A stretch of 64,000 nucleotides of DNA from Diplolepis rosae (lineage: Eukaryota; Arthropoda; Insecta; Hymenoptera; Diplolepididae), in the NCBI GenBank assembly GCA_030998225.1, contig JAPYXD010000459.1, positions 310,001 to 374,000 of the forward strand, given 5' to 3'. The first letter of the stretch is position 1. Each line of letters begins with the position of its first letter. Below, piece by piece: positions 35,001 to 40,709 of this stretch. A model generated the notes under the pieces. It made no database searches, had not been told where the DNA came from, and saw only the letters and a list, made by a program, of their open reading frames with translations. The position numbers and the translations under genes are program-made.

Positions 35001-38000
35001 AAAAATCAAATATTTGCAAACTTAATATGAAGTAGTTTCTCATGTATGGAATTTTCGCCTTTAGAATACCTTTTTCGGGTTATTGCTCACCATTACGACG
35101 TGTTTAATTCTTGGTTTGTGTGTGACTAAAGTTGAATATGATAGTTTTTCTGATTCTCAATAAGTATTTGAAATGAAATATGTACGTTGGAAATTTCGAT
35201 TTTTCTCGTAATTCAGTGTACAATACATGTATTGTGACGCTAGAATACGATTTGGAAATTTTCATCCAATTTGTTAATGTTAATGTTAAAACAAGGTTCA
35301 ACTGCATTTTGAGACTCAAGGATTTTTTGTCTGTTATAACATGGGAAACTCATGAGAAGCATCTGAGACTATCAGATCTAACTAGTCTGAAAGCTTTTGT
35401 TATCGCATTTCCCACGCGGGTATCAAAAAATATACTATTATTTTACTTGTGTGATTGTTGCCCTCGCTTTGCTCAGTCATCAAAATTCACCCTTGCAAAA
35501 TAAACTTTTTCCTTCCTAGTTGCATAATATACTGTTACCTACTTTTCAGTCTGAAAACACAGCAACGTCCTACTCGATTTACATGCTCGAAAACGCAAAT
35601 TTTCGAGCCTGTAAAGCGGGCTCGACCTTGTACCCAGGTGTTTTCAGACCGGGGAGTAAAACAGGGGGAAAAAGTATCATAACAGGAAAATAAATTCATA
35701 ACCGAAAAAAGGATACTTTTTTCCCCTATTACTTGCTCTCTGGTCTGAAAACATAGCAACGTCCAGTCCGATTTACACGCTCGTAAACATGCGTTCTTGG
35801 GACATTTTTTAAAGAAAATAGCATATACACCTTGGGAGGGGAGAATTTTTGCCCCTTGGTGCATAATATACTAGTCTTCAAATCATGTTTAAAAAACGCA
35901 TGTTTTTAACTGTAACGCCTGTAAAGCAGGCTGGACCTTGTGTCCAGGATATTTCAGACCGGGAGCAAAACAGTGAAAAAAAGTATCATAACAGGAAAAT
36001 AAACTCGTAGCAGGGAAAAAAGGATACGCTCGGAAACGTGCATTATTTGTTGCATAATATACAATTTAGATGACCTAAGATTTGATTTTGTACCCAATTT
36101 GAAATATTCCTAGTGAATGTAATCTAATTAAAGTTGATGTTTTTCATTGGCTCCTTACATTTCTTTCTGTTTGATTTTACAATATTGAACTAAAAATTAA
36201 TTTCTGTTTGATTATTAGTTCAAAATTAATATAAAGACTATTGTATTGCATGCAATTTTTCAGTTTCTTTTACTGGACTTGAACTTTCTTATTATTATTT
36301 ATAGCCTCGAGTATAAAGTATGGGTGCATCTTGATCGAAATCGTTAAACCTTGACATAGAACCATGGAACGTGATTACTAATGCATCACTTTCATTACTA
36401 TTATAAAAGTTCTGCAACAATACTATTGAAAAAAAAAATACATTCTTTGATTTTAAATATTTGATTTATATTATATATTTTAAGAAAGTTCAAATTGTTA
36501 AAGTAAATACGCTGCTTGAATAAAACAGGGAAATATCAGTCATTATTTCAACTTTATGAAACTTTAATGAAAGGGAGTAAATACACTTTTATTGTTTGCT
36601 TATAGACTTGAAAACAATCTCCTTGACGTGGACTATTAAATAAATAATAGTGAAGACTCAATTTTCTAACGTAAGTTACCTGCAGACATTTTCTATGTCC
36701 TTCATGTTATCTGGAAAAATAAGCTGAGGATCCTTAAGCAGAGGATCTGCTAAAGATATGCATTTTTGATGTTCGTCTTTGATGCAATCGCTTCCATTCA
36801 AAGCCACAGATTGTTGTACTATTGACAAAAAATTATAAAATTATATTAAAAGTTAATCAGGACAACATCATTCGGAAATTAAGTAGAAATTATTATATCA
36901 ACATTTGGATTAACAAACGCCATTTCAATCACACTATTTTCGTTCAATTTTTTCTATATCCTTATGTATAGAATTGTAATTAGGAATTAAAATTACAACT
37001 TTTTTGATAGGTAAAGTATGTAATAAAATTCAAAAGCTATTAAATGGGAATTGATTTAAATTTATATTCTTTTAGAATCTCAATATTAATGGCCAGTTTC
37101 TCAGTATAAAAATATGTATTTAAACCGTTAATCTATTTAATGATAGCCAAACTTAATAAAATTTAGTGAATTATCAAGTTTGCAACGAGAAATAAATTAT
37201 TTATATGTTGAAAACAGAATTTTTAGAGATAAACTGCGCCCTTAAAAGTTACAAATTCAGGAAACGGTGGTCAAATGTATTGAAAATTGTGTAACTTAAA
37301 AAAAAATTACTAGTTTTTTCTAAATAAAATTTAAACAAAACTCATTAGAAACTTGCCTGTAGTAAGTGCGACAGAGGCACTTTTTAATGTAATTCATCTA
37401 ATTTTTAATCACTAATGAGCCTCCGTTCGTAAATTATCATGGCCGCCTTTCAAAACAATCGAAATTTTTAAGATTTCTGAATGAAACAAGACTTAAAAAG
37501 CTTGTAAATAATTATACAATAGTAAAATTTCGTAATTTTAAGGTGAATTTTATGAAAATTTTGTTATAATTTCTTAATTTTAAAATAATTTGTTTGAAAA
37601 TAGAATTGAGTTTCGTAGTATCAAGAAAATGTTCAGAAAATGCAGTGAATTTTTCGCAATTTTGAGATACTTTTACTCATAAGCATCGTAAATACCCTAT
37701 AATTTTACGTTAACTGTGTAATGTATGAATTTCGTAGATTTCAAAAAATTTCTAACAGTGAAGAAACATTTTTTTCAATAGAAAAGTTGAGTATTATATT
37801 ATTTTTCTGTGAGTAGCAAATTATTTGTGATAAGATTATTATTGAAATTATTTCTACTTTGCGTTATACTTAAAAAGCAACCAATAGAATTTTATTTCTT
37901 TGTATGGGAATATTGGGAATAGCAAATTCATGACCAATTTTCATATTTTGTCTATGATTTGACTTTTTTTACTGAAGCAACCTAAAGTTAAATTTTCATA

Positions 38001-38184
38001 AAAGCAATCAAAAATTTATGAACTTTATCGATTTATTAATCTATCATGAAATATTTTTCTGAATAGCAATTCTCGATGTGTCCTACTAATAATGATTAAT
38101 TCACAGATTACAATCTGTCTTGAATTTTATCTCACGCAACTCACCTAGATACAATGCTCCAAACATTAGAATCCATGGCGTCAT
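10897..38184 (-). CDS. Nine-exon gene: secreted Cys-rich, probably GPI-anchored protein (428 aa)
   Basis: Joined minus-strand coding exons are 38184-38145, 36818-36680, 18655-18513, 16773-16650, 16509-16363, 15376-15144, 11650-11471, 11359-11238 and 11055-10897. All eight introns are GT-AG and every junction keeps frame. The product starts with a signal peptide (MTPWILMFGALYL..., cleavage near residue 19). Its N-terminal domain has 14 cysteines at 25, 33, 59, 68, 76, 100, 115, 126, 148, 149, 157, 166, 194 and 204, enough for seven disulfides. Residues 205-412 are Ser/Thr/Pro/Asn-rich with no Cys. Residues 416-428 are hydrophobic up to the stop, preceded by small polar residues, as in GPI signals. 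I cannot name the family; the Cys pattern recalls secreted invertebrate domains of the T20D4.11/DUF19 kind, which is a guess. Extracellular surface location is inferred from the ends. Confidence 0.85.
11238..11359 (-). CDS. Coding exon 8 (stalk)
   Basis: The acceptor is TACGTCGATAG and the donor GTAAAA. It encodes residues 336-376, with SPTYGRGMSWTTQE and an Ala/Ser/Trp-containing tail. The pyrimidine tract before this acceptor is weak, so the exact start is slightly less certain. Confidence 0.75.
11471..11650 (-). CDS. Coding exon 7 (stalk)
   Basis: The acceptor is TGTTTGCTTCAG and the donor GTACAC. This phase-1 exon encodes residues 276-335, Ser/Thr/Asn-rich (SESRTTNDIQPSS..., with an Asn run near the end). 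It could be skipped without a frameshift. Confidence 0.8.
11707..12647. mobile_element. Foldback element in intron 6
   Basis: The left arm (ATTTGGTAATCAATTTCTAAC..., about 11707-12005) is inverted at about 12165-12647. The arms share a run rich in TTTTGCAAAATATTTTGCGAA. The right arm holds about 180 extra bases (about 12255-12430). No transposase. It begins some 60 bp from the exon 7 acceptor. Confidence 0.75.
12648..13639. other. Intron 6 sequence, nothing recognised
   Basis: AT-rich intron sequence. The ORF at 13032-13259 has no motif and no splice context that joins it to the gene. Confidence 0.4.
13640..13816 (+). repeat. Dispersed repeat family A, copy 2 (diverged)
   Basis: It has the same block order as copy 1: ACTAGCGGGTC hairpin remnant, GTGTGGTTGTTACC, then CAAACTCGCAA. 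It ends directly at the hairpin element starting near 13819. Confidence 0.65.
13819..13973. repeat. 155-bp hairpin MITE
   Basis: The arms pair from TACGTGCC...GCACAATG at the left to CAATTGTGTGC...GGCACGTA at the right (with small mismatches), and internally GCGACAATGCTCGCA pairs with TGCGAGCATTGTCGC. Confidence 0.7.
14194..14221 (+). repeat. GAA microsatellite
   Basis: Imperfect run of GAA/AAG triplets in intron 6. Confidence 0.8.
14516..14757. mobile_element. MITE family C, copy interrupted by a family-A fragment
   Basis: The ends are CACTGAGAAAAATATGCTAT and ATAGCATTTTTTTCTCAGTG, inverted to each other. The interior matches 31066-31225 in the opposite orientation. Between about 14545 and 14620 it contains an inverted family-A fragment (TTGTGCAACTAGGG... 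to GCAAAGCGAGGGTA) that is absent from the 31-kb copy. Confidence 0.75.
14858..14963. repeat. Hairpin, about 106 bp
   Basis: AAATAGTATATGATAC...GGTGATTCCC pairs with GGGAATCACC...GTATCATTATATACTATTT. It is a small non-coding MITE-like hairpin in intron 6. Confidence 0.65.
15144..15376 (-). CDS. Coding exon 6 (end of Cys domain, start of stalk)
   Basis: The acceptor is TTTTTTGCAG and the donor GTACGT. It encodes residues 198-275 starting IPNSANC, whose Cys 204 is the last cysteine of the protein. It continues into a Ser/Pro/Thr-rich segment. Confidence 0.8.
15867..16122. repeat. Hairpin MITE in intron 5
   Basis: AAGGGATGTGATACTTGAG is inverted at the right end (CTAAGTATCACATGCCCTT). The centre pairs TTTCTTTTCAAAATTTGGGA with its inverse around about 45 bp. 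Confidence 0.65.
16363..16509 (-). CDS. Coding exon 5
   Basis: The acceptor is CTTACCCTACAG and the donor GTAAGT. The intron to exon 4 is only 140 bp. It encodes residues 149-197 (AHYHFRACVIMETRKRC..., then SFLQEQCSNY) with Cys 149, 157, 166 and 194. Confidence 0.85.
16650..16773 (-). CDS. Coding exon 4
   Basis: The acceptor is ATAACTTTGACAG and the donor GTGAGA. It encodes residues 108-148 with Cys 115, 126 and 148. The split TG|T codon makes the adjacent Cys 149, giving a CC pair. Confidence 0.85.
17313..17400 (+). repeat. tRNA-derived SINE, 5'-truncated copy
   Basis: It retains the T-arm/B-box region (CTGGGCTCGAATCCCAG) and the family tail (TTTTTTCCACAGAAAGATTT...). The A-box is missing. 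Confidence 0.65.
17653..17775 (+). mobile_element. tRNA-derived SINE, best copy
   Basis: An internal pol III promoter is visible: A-box TAGCTCAGTGGTTAGAG at 17661-17677 and B-box GGCTCGTATCC at 17704-17714. CTGGG/CCCAG forms the T-arm stem. The tail AGCGTC..TTTTTTCCACAGAAAG follows and ends in a TA-rich run. Other copies lie at 17313-17400, 19996-20075 and, as an inverted pair, at 22043-22193. It is too degenerate in the acceptor arm to be a functional tRNA gene. Confidence 0.8.
18513..18655 (-). CDS. Coding exon 3
   Basis: The acceptor is TTTATTAATGCAG and the donor GTAATT. It encodes TWLNFVDCIRRYIEKC and onward (residues 61-107) with Cys 68, 76 and 100. It is separated from exon 2 by the 18-kb transposon-filled intron, yet the codon AG|A joins cleanly. 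Confidence 0.85.
19309..19745. repeat. About 111-bp tandem repeat, four copies
   Basis: The word TAAAAATTAGAAAGTACT (or a variant) recurs at about 19341, 19453, 19563 and 19674. Between occurrences are AGATAAATACCAGT and AAATTTTAG..AAGTGGCTTGC blocks. It lies inside intron 2. Confidence 0.7.
19996..20075 (+). repeat. tRNA-derived SINE fragment
   Basis: It contains TCGAATCCCAGCGCAGTCG and the tail TCTTTTTTTCTACAGAAA. Only the B-box half is present. Confidence 0.6.
20145..20594. mobile_element. 450-bp insertion with short TIRs
   Basis: The ends TTGGCAAAACAAAC and GTTTGAATTGCCAA are imperfect inverted repeats. The flanks (AAATTTGAATTTAATTTGC...CACCTG at left, CTCCGATAATG at right) are adjacent at 57330-57445, where this block is absent. 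No coding capacity. Confidence 0.55.
20600..22040. other. Intron 2 sequence, no gene
   Basis: AT-rich. Bases 20990-21190 repeat AGTAAA/TTTACTT words reminiscent of the 19.3-kb tandem array. Bases 21535-21720 are GC-richer and contain several CGGCCCTGA/CGGCCCGA words. Confidence 0.4.
22043..22193. repeat. Inverted pair of SINE fragments (hairpin)
   Basis: Left arm 22043-22105 is the inverse of right arm 22131-22193. Both include the SINE B-box region (GGTCCTGGGCTCGGTACCC) and the TTTTTTCACAGAAAA tail. About 25 bp form the loop. Confidence 0.75.
22283..22505 (+). mobile_element. MITE family B, right half only
   Basis: It matches the right half of the palindromic family at 26258-26712 and 43227-43685: TATTGCAATACATT, CAAACCAACTTGGCCATACC, GAGAGAGTACGG, then CGTTTACGAAAATTGTAAC and a terminal TTTCTTTCGGTG. 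The left half is missing. Confidence 0.7.
22520..23700. other. Intron 2 sequence, no gene supported
   Basis: Mixed low-copy DNA. The 60-codon minus-strand ORF at 23473-23291 has balanced composition but no motif or clear splice context, so it is left uncalled. Around 22680-22930 the words TAGTCAC/TAGTCGC and CCAGGT recur. Confidence 0.35.
23707..24400 (-). mobile_element. Internally deleted mariner element, 694 bp, with TIRs and TA TSD
   Basis: The inverted ends share GCACTATTTATATTTTGA and are flanked by TA at 23705-23706 and 24401-24402. On the minus strand the N-terminal DNA-binding half of a mariner transposase is readable (including LIMQDRHVTYCKIEATLGI and CSRWMPHNL). The reading then jumps to the extreme C-terminus (W-Q-K-C...C-I-D..EYFEKQ). 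The whole DDD catalytic region is missing, so the copy cannot make transposase. Confidence 0.85.
24403..24990. other. Spacer between two mariner relics
   Basis: AT-rich; no coding region or clear TIR recognised. Confidence 0.4.
24995..25932 (-). pseudogene. Mariner transposase, nearly full length, two in-frame stops
   Basis: One minus-strand frame runs about 310 codons. It holds the N-terminal helix-turn-helix region (EELAESLGVTQAAISKRLKA), the linker WVPHELKPRD, the first catalytic Asp in VTGDEK, the second in FHHDNARPH and the third in PPYGPDLVPSDYHLF, i.e. the DDD triad, ending WEKVIASDGQYFE. Stops lie after DVEKRF (near 25631) and after GDEK (near 25548, where a Trp is expected). The first roughly 30 residues are cut off by the palindrome at 25933. 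The third motif has changes relative to the usual YSPDLAPSD. Confidence 0.85.
25933..26028. repeat. 96-bp palindrome at the mariner 5' end
   Basis: TTATTTAAGCCCTGCGGGCG...GCTTAAA is inverted as TTTAAGC...CGCCCTAGGGCTTAAATAA. It ends exactly where the mariner frame is truncated. Confidence 0.65.
26258..26712. mobile_element. MITE family B, long palindromic copy
   Basis: The left end is CACCGAAAAAAATCTCTTTC. The core palindrome at 26450-26629 pairs ACCACTCTGCTTGCGAAAA with its inverse and contains two TATTGCAATACATT words and CCAAGTTGGTTTG/CAAACCAACTTGG. The right arm is shortened and ends in CATACGAAATTCG, where a mariner frame starts. No ORF belongs to it; ORFs through it are artefacts of symmetry. 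Confidence 0.75.
26713..27290 (+). pseudogene. Mariner transposase fragment (second family)
   Basis: The readable frame is WFAHFRSGDFDLKDAPRSRRP..., the helix-turn-helix STTREIAEKLKISHTCVEKHL, then VPQKLN and the first catalytic motif IITGDEKWVFYDN, followed by RKRS and a stop at the expected Trp. After that only degenerate QSTSKAQ... and a VWWG-like remnant are seen, and the second and third Asp are missing. There is also a stop near the start (SLT*RQFQDW). Sequence differs from the 25-kb copy, so it is a separate lineage. Confidence 0.8.
27700..28060. repeat. Dispersed repeat, related to 30060-30360 (inverted) and 6040-6260
   Basis: The minus strand shares TCTCATATGAGAA..., an AAAATC(G/T) stretch and GTTTTGAGACCCCC with the plus strand at 30095-30180. 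Its right part shares TTTAGTAACTTTG and GCGAAGCGCG words with 6040-6260. Confidence 0.55.
28061..28531. other. Intron 2 spacer before LINE copy
   Basis: AT-rich, no gene. It contains the inverse-related runs AATCGAAAAGATTCGAA and TTTTTTCGATTTTTTGG. Confidence 0.35.
28547..29616 (+). mobile_element. 5'-truncated R1-like LINE copy with 15-bp TSD
   Basis: Exact duplications ATATGAGTTTGAGTT lie at 28532-28546 and 29617-29631. The element starts within the reverse transcriptase and ends in a short A-rich tail at about 29606-29616. The ORF2 relic carries the catalytic palm motif (IIGFADDC, near 28625-28650), the downstream block GGINESLWWAKRWLDNRGLKM, and the C-terminal zinc motif read as CPYYGF..DDAEHTLFVC. 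There are several frameshifts and a deletion near 29040. The long, non-repeated target duplication shows insertion at an ordinary genomic site and not at rDNA. Confidence 0.85.
29632..30512. other. Intron 2 spacer with dispersed repeat and GTCT microsatellite
   Basis: Bases 30060-30360 match the inverse of 27720-27880 and contain a short GTCT run near 30205-30224. No gene. A hammerhead-like motif at 29766-29797 is listed separately. Confidence 0.45.
29766..29797 (-). ncRNA. Hammerhead-ribozyme-like motif
   Basis: The minus strand reads CTGATTAGGGTTCC, then AATCAGAGCCGAAACGTC. GAAACGUC is the typical 3' core of retroelement hammerheads with the minimal ACGU stem III. The 5' core CUGANGA is degraded (CTGATTA) and stem II is imperfect. 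Probably a relic. Confidence 0.4.
30514..31468. mobile_element. TA-flanked TIR element of about 955 bp
   Basis: The ends are GGGGAGAGTCGGGTAGCCCC and, inverted, CCGGTACTACCCGACTCTCCCC; TA flanks both sides. The tip word GTCGGGTAGCCC is repeated inside at about 30538, 30890 and 30910, and inverted near 31245. No transposase frame. A family-C MITE (31066-31225) is inserted inside. Confidence 0.7.
31066..31225. mobile_element. MITE family C, intact 160-bp copy
   Basis: The ends CACTGAGAAGAAAATGCTAT and ATAGCATTTTTTTCTTAGTG are inverted. Subterminal AAAAGCATGTA/TACATGCTTTT also pair. The interior equals 14630-14700 in inverse orientation. Confidence 0.75.
31674..31687. repeat. 14-bp TSD of the large palindrome (left)
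   Basis: ACAATCCAGATTCT is repeated exactly at 34459-34472. Confidence 0.8.
31761..31801 (-). ncRNA. Hammerhead-like motif, left arm
   Basis: This is the minus-strand equivalent of the right-arm motif at 34288-34328: CTGAAGA core, GGCC/GGCC stem II, GAAACGTT core, and GGCA/TGCC as stem I. Confidence 0.5.
32800..33150. repeat. Tandem repeat, alternating units of about 48 and 46 bp
   Basis: The word GTGGCCAAGTAATRCGCGAG recurs near 32846, 32894, 32940, 32989, 33034, 33081 and 33126. Alternate copies share the same following sequence, so the true unit is a dimer of about 94 bp. It forms the loop and inner left arm of the palindrome. Confidence 0.75.
34288..34328 (+). ncRNA. Hammerhead-like motif, right arm
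   Basis: GGCA-CTGAAGA-GGGCC, a 9-nt loop, GGCC-GAAACGTT-TGCC. CUGA-N-GA and GAAA match the conserved core, ACGU gives the minimal stem III seen in retroelement hammerheads, GGCA pairs with TGCC as stem I, and GGCC pairs with GGCC as stem II with one bulged G. Cleavage would follow the second U of GUU. Function is inferred from pattern only. Confidence 0.5.
34473..35430. other. Intron 2 spacer, no gene
   Basis: AT-rich with short ORFs lacking motifs (34762-34947, 35180-35503). Confidence 0.4.
35440..36062 (+). repeat. Family-A fragment followed by a second repeat family (D)
   Basis: Bases 35440-35540 are a family-A piece (GTTGCCCTCGCTTTGCTC ... CCTAGTTGCATAATATAC). Then related units at about 35545-35690, 35735-35800 and 35925-36062 share GTCTGAAAACA.AGCAACGTC, GCCTGTAAAGC.GGCT and AAAGTATCATAACAGGAAAA. 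TTGCATAATATAC words mark the ends of several pieces. No coding function. Confidence 0.6.
36063..36679. other. 5' end of intron 2, nothing recognised
   Basis: AT-rich intron DNA directly downstream of exon 2. Confidence 0.5.
36680..36818 (-). CDS. Coding exon 2
   Basis: The acceptor is TTTTTTGTCAATAG and the donor GTAACT. It encodes residues 14-60, including the probable cleavage site, an N-glycosylation sequon (N21-G-S) and Cys 25, 33 and 59. It starts in phase 1 and ends in phase 2, matching its neighbours. Confidence 0.85.
36819..38144 (-). other. Intron 1 of the Cys-rich gene
   Basis: 1,326 bp of AT-rich DNA. No mobile element or ORF recognised; it is the cleanest long intron of the gene. 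Confidence 0.6.
38145..38184 (-). CDS. Coding exon 1 (signal peptide)
   Basis: Encodes MTPWILMFGALYL plus the first base of the next codon, ending at donor GTGAGT. The ATG is the first in frame. Upstream on the minus strand, two acceptors are possible: one at 38311-38320 (TATGTTTCAG) and one directly before the ATG (CATTTTAG). If the first is used, the leader contains a five-codon upstream ORF at 38293-38276. Confidence 0.8.
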
Positions 38185-38955
38185 TTTCTAAAATGTCTCA
38201 GAAGTTGATATCAATTAACTTTGTAAAAATATCAGCTGTTAAAATCTAATTAAGAAATTTCAAACTTTTATTGAATTATGCTCCAGGTTTCATACTCAAA
38301 CCGTCGGCAACTGAAACATACAAAAATTTATTGAACATCAATCATTTTCATTAACATTCGGATCAATATAAATCCATATTAATTGAATGATTTTTGGCTA
38401 AAAATAAAATTGAAAGTCAACTTTTACATCCAGCACAATCTTTTTTTTGTGTATAAAATGATTAATAAGTATATATTGCTGAAGTTATTATCAAATATTT
38501 AGAATGAAAGTTATACAATAATTTTTAAATATAATATGGAGAATGAGTCTCAGATCTTCAAAAAATATTCAGAGAGAAAAGTAATACCTCTAGATTTATT
38601 TTTCAAAGTCAAGAACATTGATTGCATGAACATAAACATTAGAAAACTTTTTTTGATGAATAATAGTAAACCTGATAGAAAAAATGTCCTACTACAATGC
38701 TTTTCTTCTGGAAATTCAATCGTATACACGTGAAATATTAATTTTTTTATAAAGATCAAATAACAAAACTTATCAGATTCTAGACCAAATTGGTTAACTA
38801 ATTTTCCTCATGAACAAAGAGTAGTTTTTGCTTTGAACATAGGACCAGAAATTTCGTAAACATTCTAGGATGCGGATATGACTGATTCTCTCTGACAACG
38901 CAGAGCTGTTCATCCGGGATTTCCACGCTCACACAGTACAAAAAGAGCTATACAC

Positions 38956-39050
38956 CTGAGTGCACCTGCGTATTCAGTGAACCGAAGTAATGTTGCGTGA
39001 ATACTTTCCTGTTTCATATTCCATTTTTTTTGCATATAGGAAATATAGAT
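38956..39050 (-). other. Possible 5' non-coding exon
   Basis: The minus strand here is GC-richer than its surroundings and ends in CTCAG|GTGTAT, a plausible donor. It lies about 25-30 bp downstream of a TATA box. It would splice to the acceptor at 38311-38320 or 38185. This is inference only. Confidence 0.3.
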
Positions 39051-39075
39051 ATAGTTGGGGTCCAAACTTCCCGCG

Positions 39076-39083
39076 CTTTTATA
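39076..39083 (-). promoter_or_regulatory. Candidate TATA box (TATAAAAG)
   Basis: TATAAAAG on the minus strand is followed by CGCGGGAAG, about 0.9 kb upstream of the start codon and just before the GC-richer leader candidate. It is the only good TATA-like box with GC-rich flanks upstream of this gene. Confidence 0.35.
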
Positions 39084-39089
39084 TCCTTT

Positions 39090-39972
39090 TCATGGTCACA
39101 CAATGATTAATTATTATACTAATTCTCAACTTATAAAATAGGCACCTTTTTATATAACTATATATATACCATAAATAAATTATACTGAATCCATATATTA
39201 AAATCACTGTTTAAAATAAAAGTGAATTTAAAAAGCTGGAATGCAAATTTTTGTTTGAAGAAACATTTAAAAAATTAACATTAAAACATTAAAAATCGTA
39301 ATTTTCCAATACATAGGCGATGAAATTTTTCAATAATAATTGAAAAAATAATCTTCTATCGAATTATTTCAATAATTTACAAGGAATATTCGAATCCCTA
39401 TTGGATTTTTTTTCAGTATTAAAATTTTTCAATTGTAGTCTTAGGATTTTTAAAGTCAGACACCCAATATTCGGCACTTCATTGAATATTCCCAACATGA
39501 TTTTATATAAAAATTTCAAAGCATATATTGGTTAATTTTTTCCAATACTTTATTGGAAGTTTCCAAAAGAATTTTTAGAGTGTACATTATTTTGATTCGA
39601 CTAAAGTGCTATATTTCAATAAAATTAAATTTCCCACATTCCAGAAATCATTTTTTTTAAATACACTAGATATTCATATAATTGCAAAAAGTTTGATCAA
39701 AAAATTGTTCTCTATTGAAAAATGTTATTTATTCCCCTTGAAAAATCAGAGGTCAAAATGAACTCAATCTGATTCCTTTTGGACTTGCTACAATTCACTT
39801 TGTATACTCTTATTCTTTTCAGGGGACCCCTTCAGCAATGCATAAAGTTTAATTTAAAAAAATGTATTTAAAAATAAAATGTTTTTCCGGGCACAATTTA
39901 ATATCGCATCAAAATTTTGGATGTTTTTTTTTTAATAAACAACAATCAAATTTGAAACTAGGGTCCATTTAC
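39090..39972. other. AT-rich intergenic DNA
   Basis: No gene seen upstream of the Cys-rich gene. Confidence 0.5.
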
Positions 39973-39976
39973 TTAA

Positions 39977-40705
39977 GGGGGTCTCCTTATCCAGAACCAA
40001 AAAAAAGGTACTTTTTCCTAATTTTTTTTTAAGCAGAATATAAAAGCACAGGTCAACGATTTTCCGCATATATTTAGGTACATATCTGAACTTGAAAAAA
40101 TAGTTTTTTTATTTGAAAACGACAAAAAATCTCGAACTAATCGAAGATCCCGCGCAGCGTCTCGCCACGGACAATTGAAATCGCGTGCATGCTATTGTCC
40201 AAAGTTTTCATCTGAAACACACATATATATTTGTTTTTTAATCAGAAGAGTTTTTCGCTTATAGTGAACCTAAAATTTGTAAAAAAATTTTTTTTAATTG
40301 ATCTTTCAAGTTACTTTTCAAAAAAATCAAATTTTTCACCCTTTCTTTTGTTGAAAATGCGTTATATATAATGAAAATAAATACTGTATCATGTAAATTA
40401 AAGGTTCACTATAAGCGCATTTTAATTATCTACAAATAAAAAAAAATTTATAATAATAGCTTTCATGGTTCTTTTTTAATCGCGCACGCAATTTTGAAAA
40501 ATATCGGTTTCGAGAAAACGCGCTTTAAAGTTTTCAGACGGTGAAAAATCAACTTACGCAGAGCCACTGCTCGGAACTCTACCATCAAAACTATTCCGAT
40601 ATGGACTGTAAAATTCTTCGACAATATTCTCTGATAATAGTTCCATCGATTAAAGCAAACAAACAAAAAATCGATTTTTCGAAAGTTCTGGATAAGGAGA
40701 CCCTC
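39977..40705. mobile_element. 729-bp MITE with TTAA target duplication (piggyBac-type)
   Basis: The ends GGGGGTCTCCTTATCCAGAA and TTCTGGATAAGGAGACCCTC are inverted and each is bounded by TTAA (39973-39976, 40706-40709). TTAA duplication is the hallmark of piggyBac transposition. No transposase inside; the ORF at 40463-40666 has no motif. Confidence 0.75.
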
Positions 40706-40709
40706 TTAA

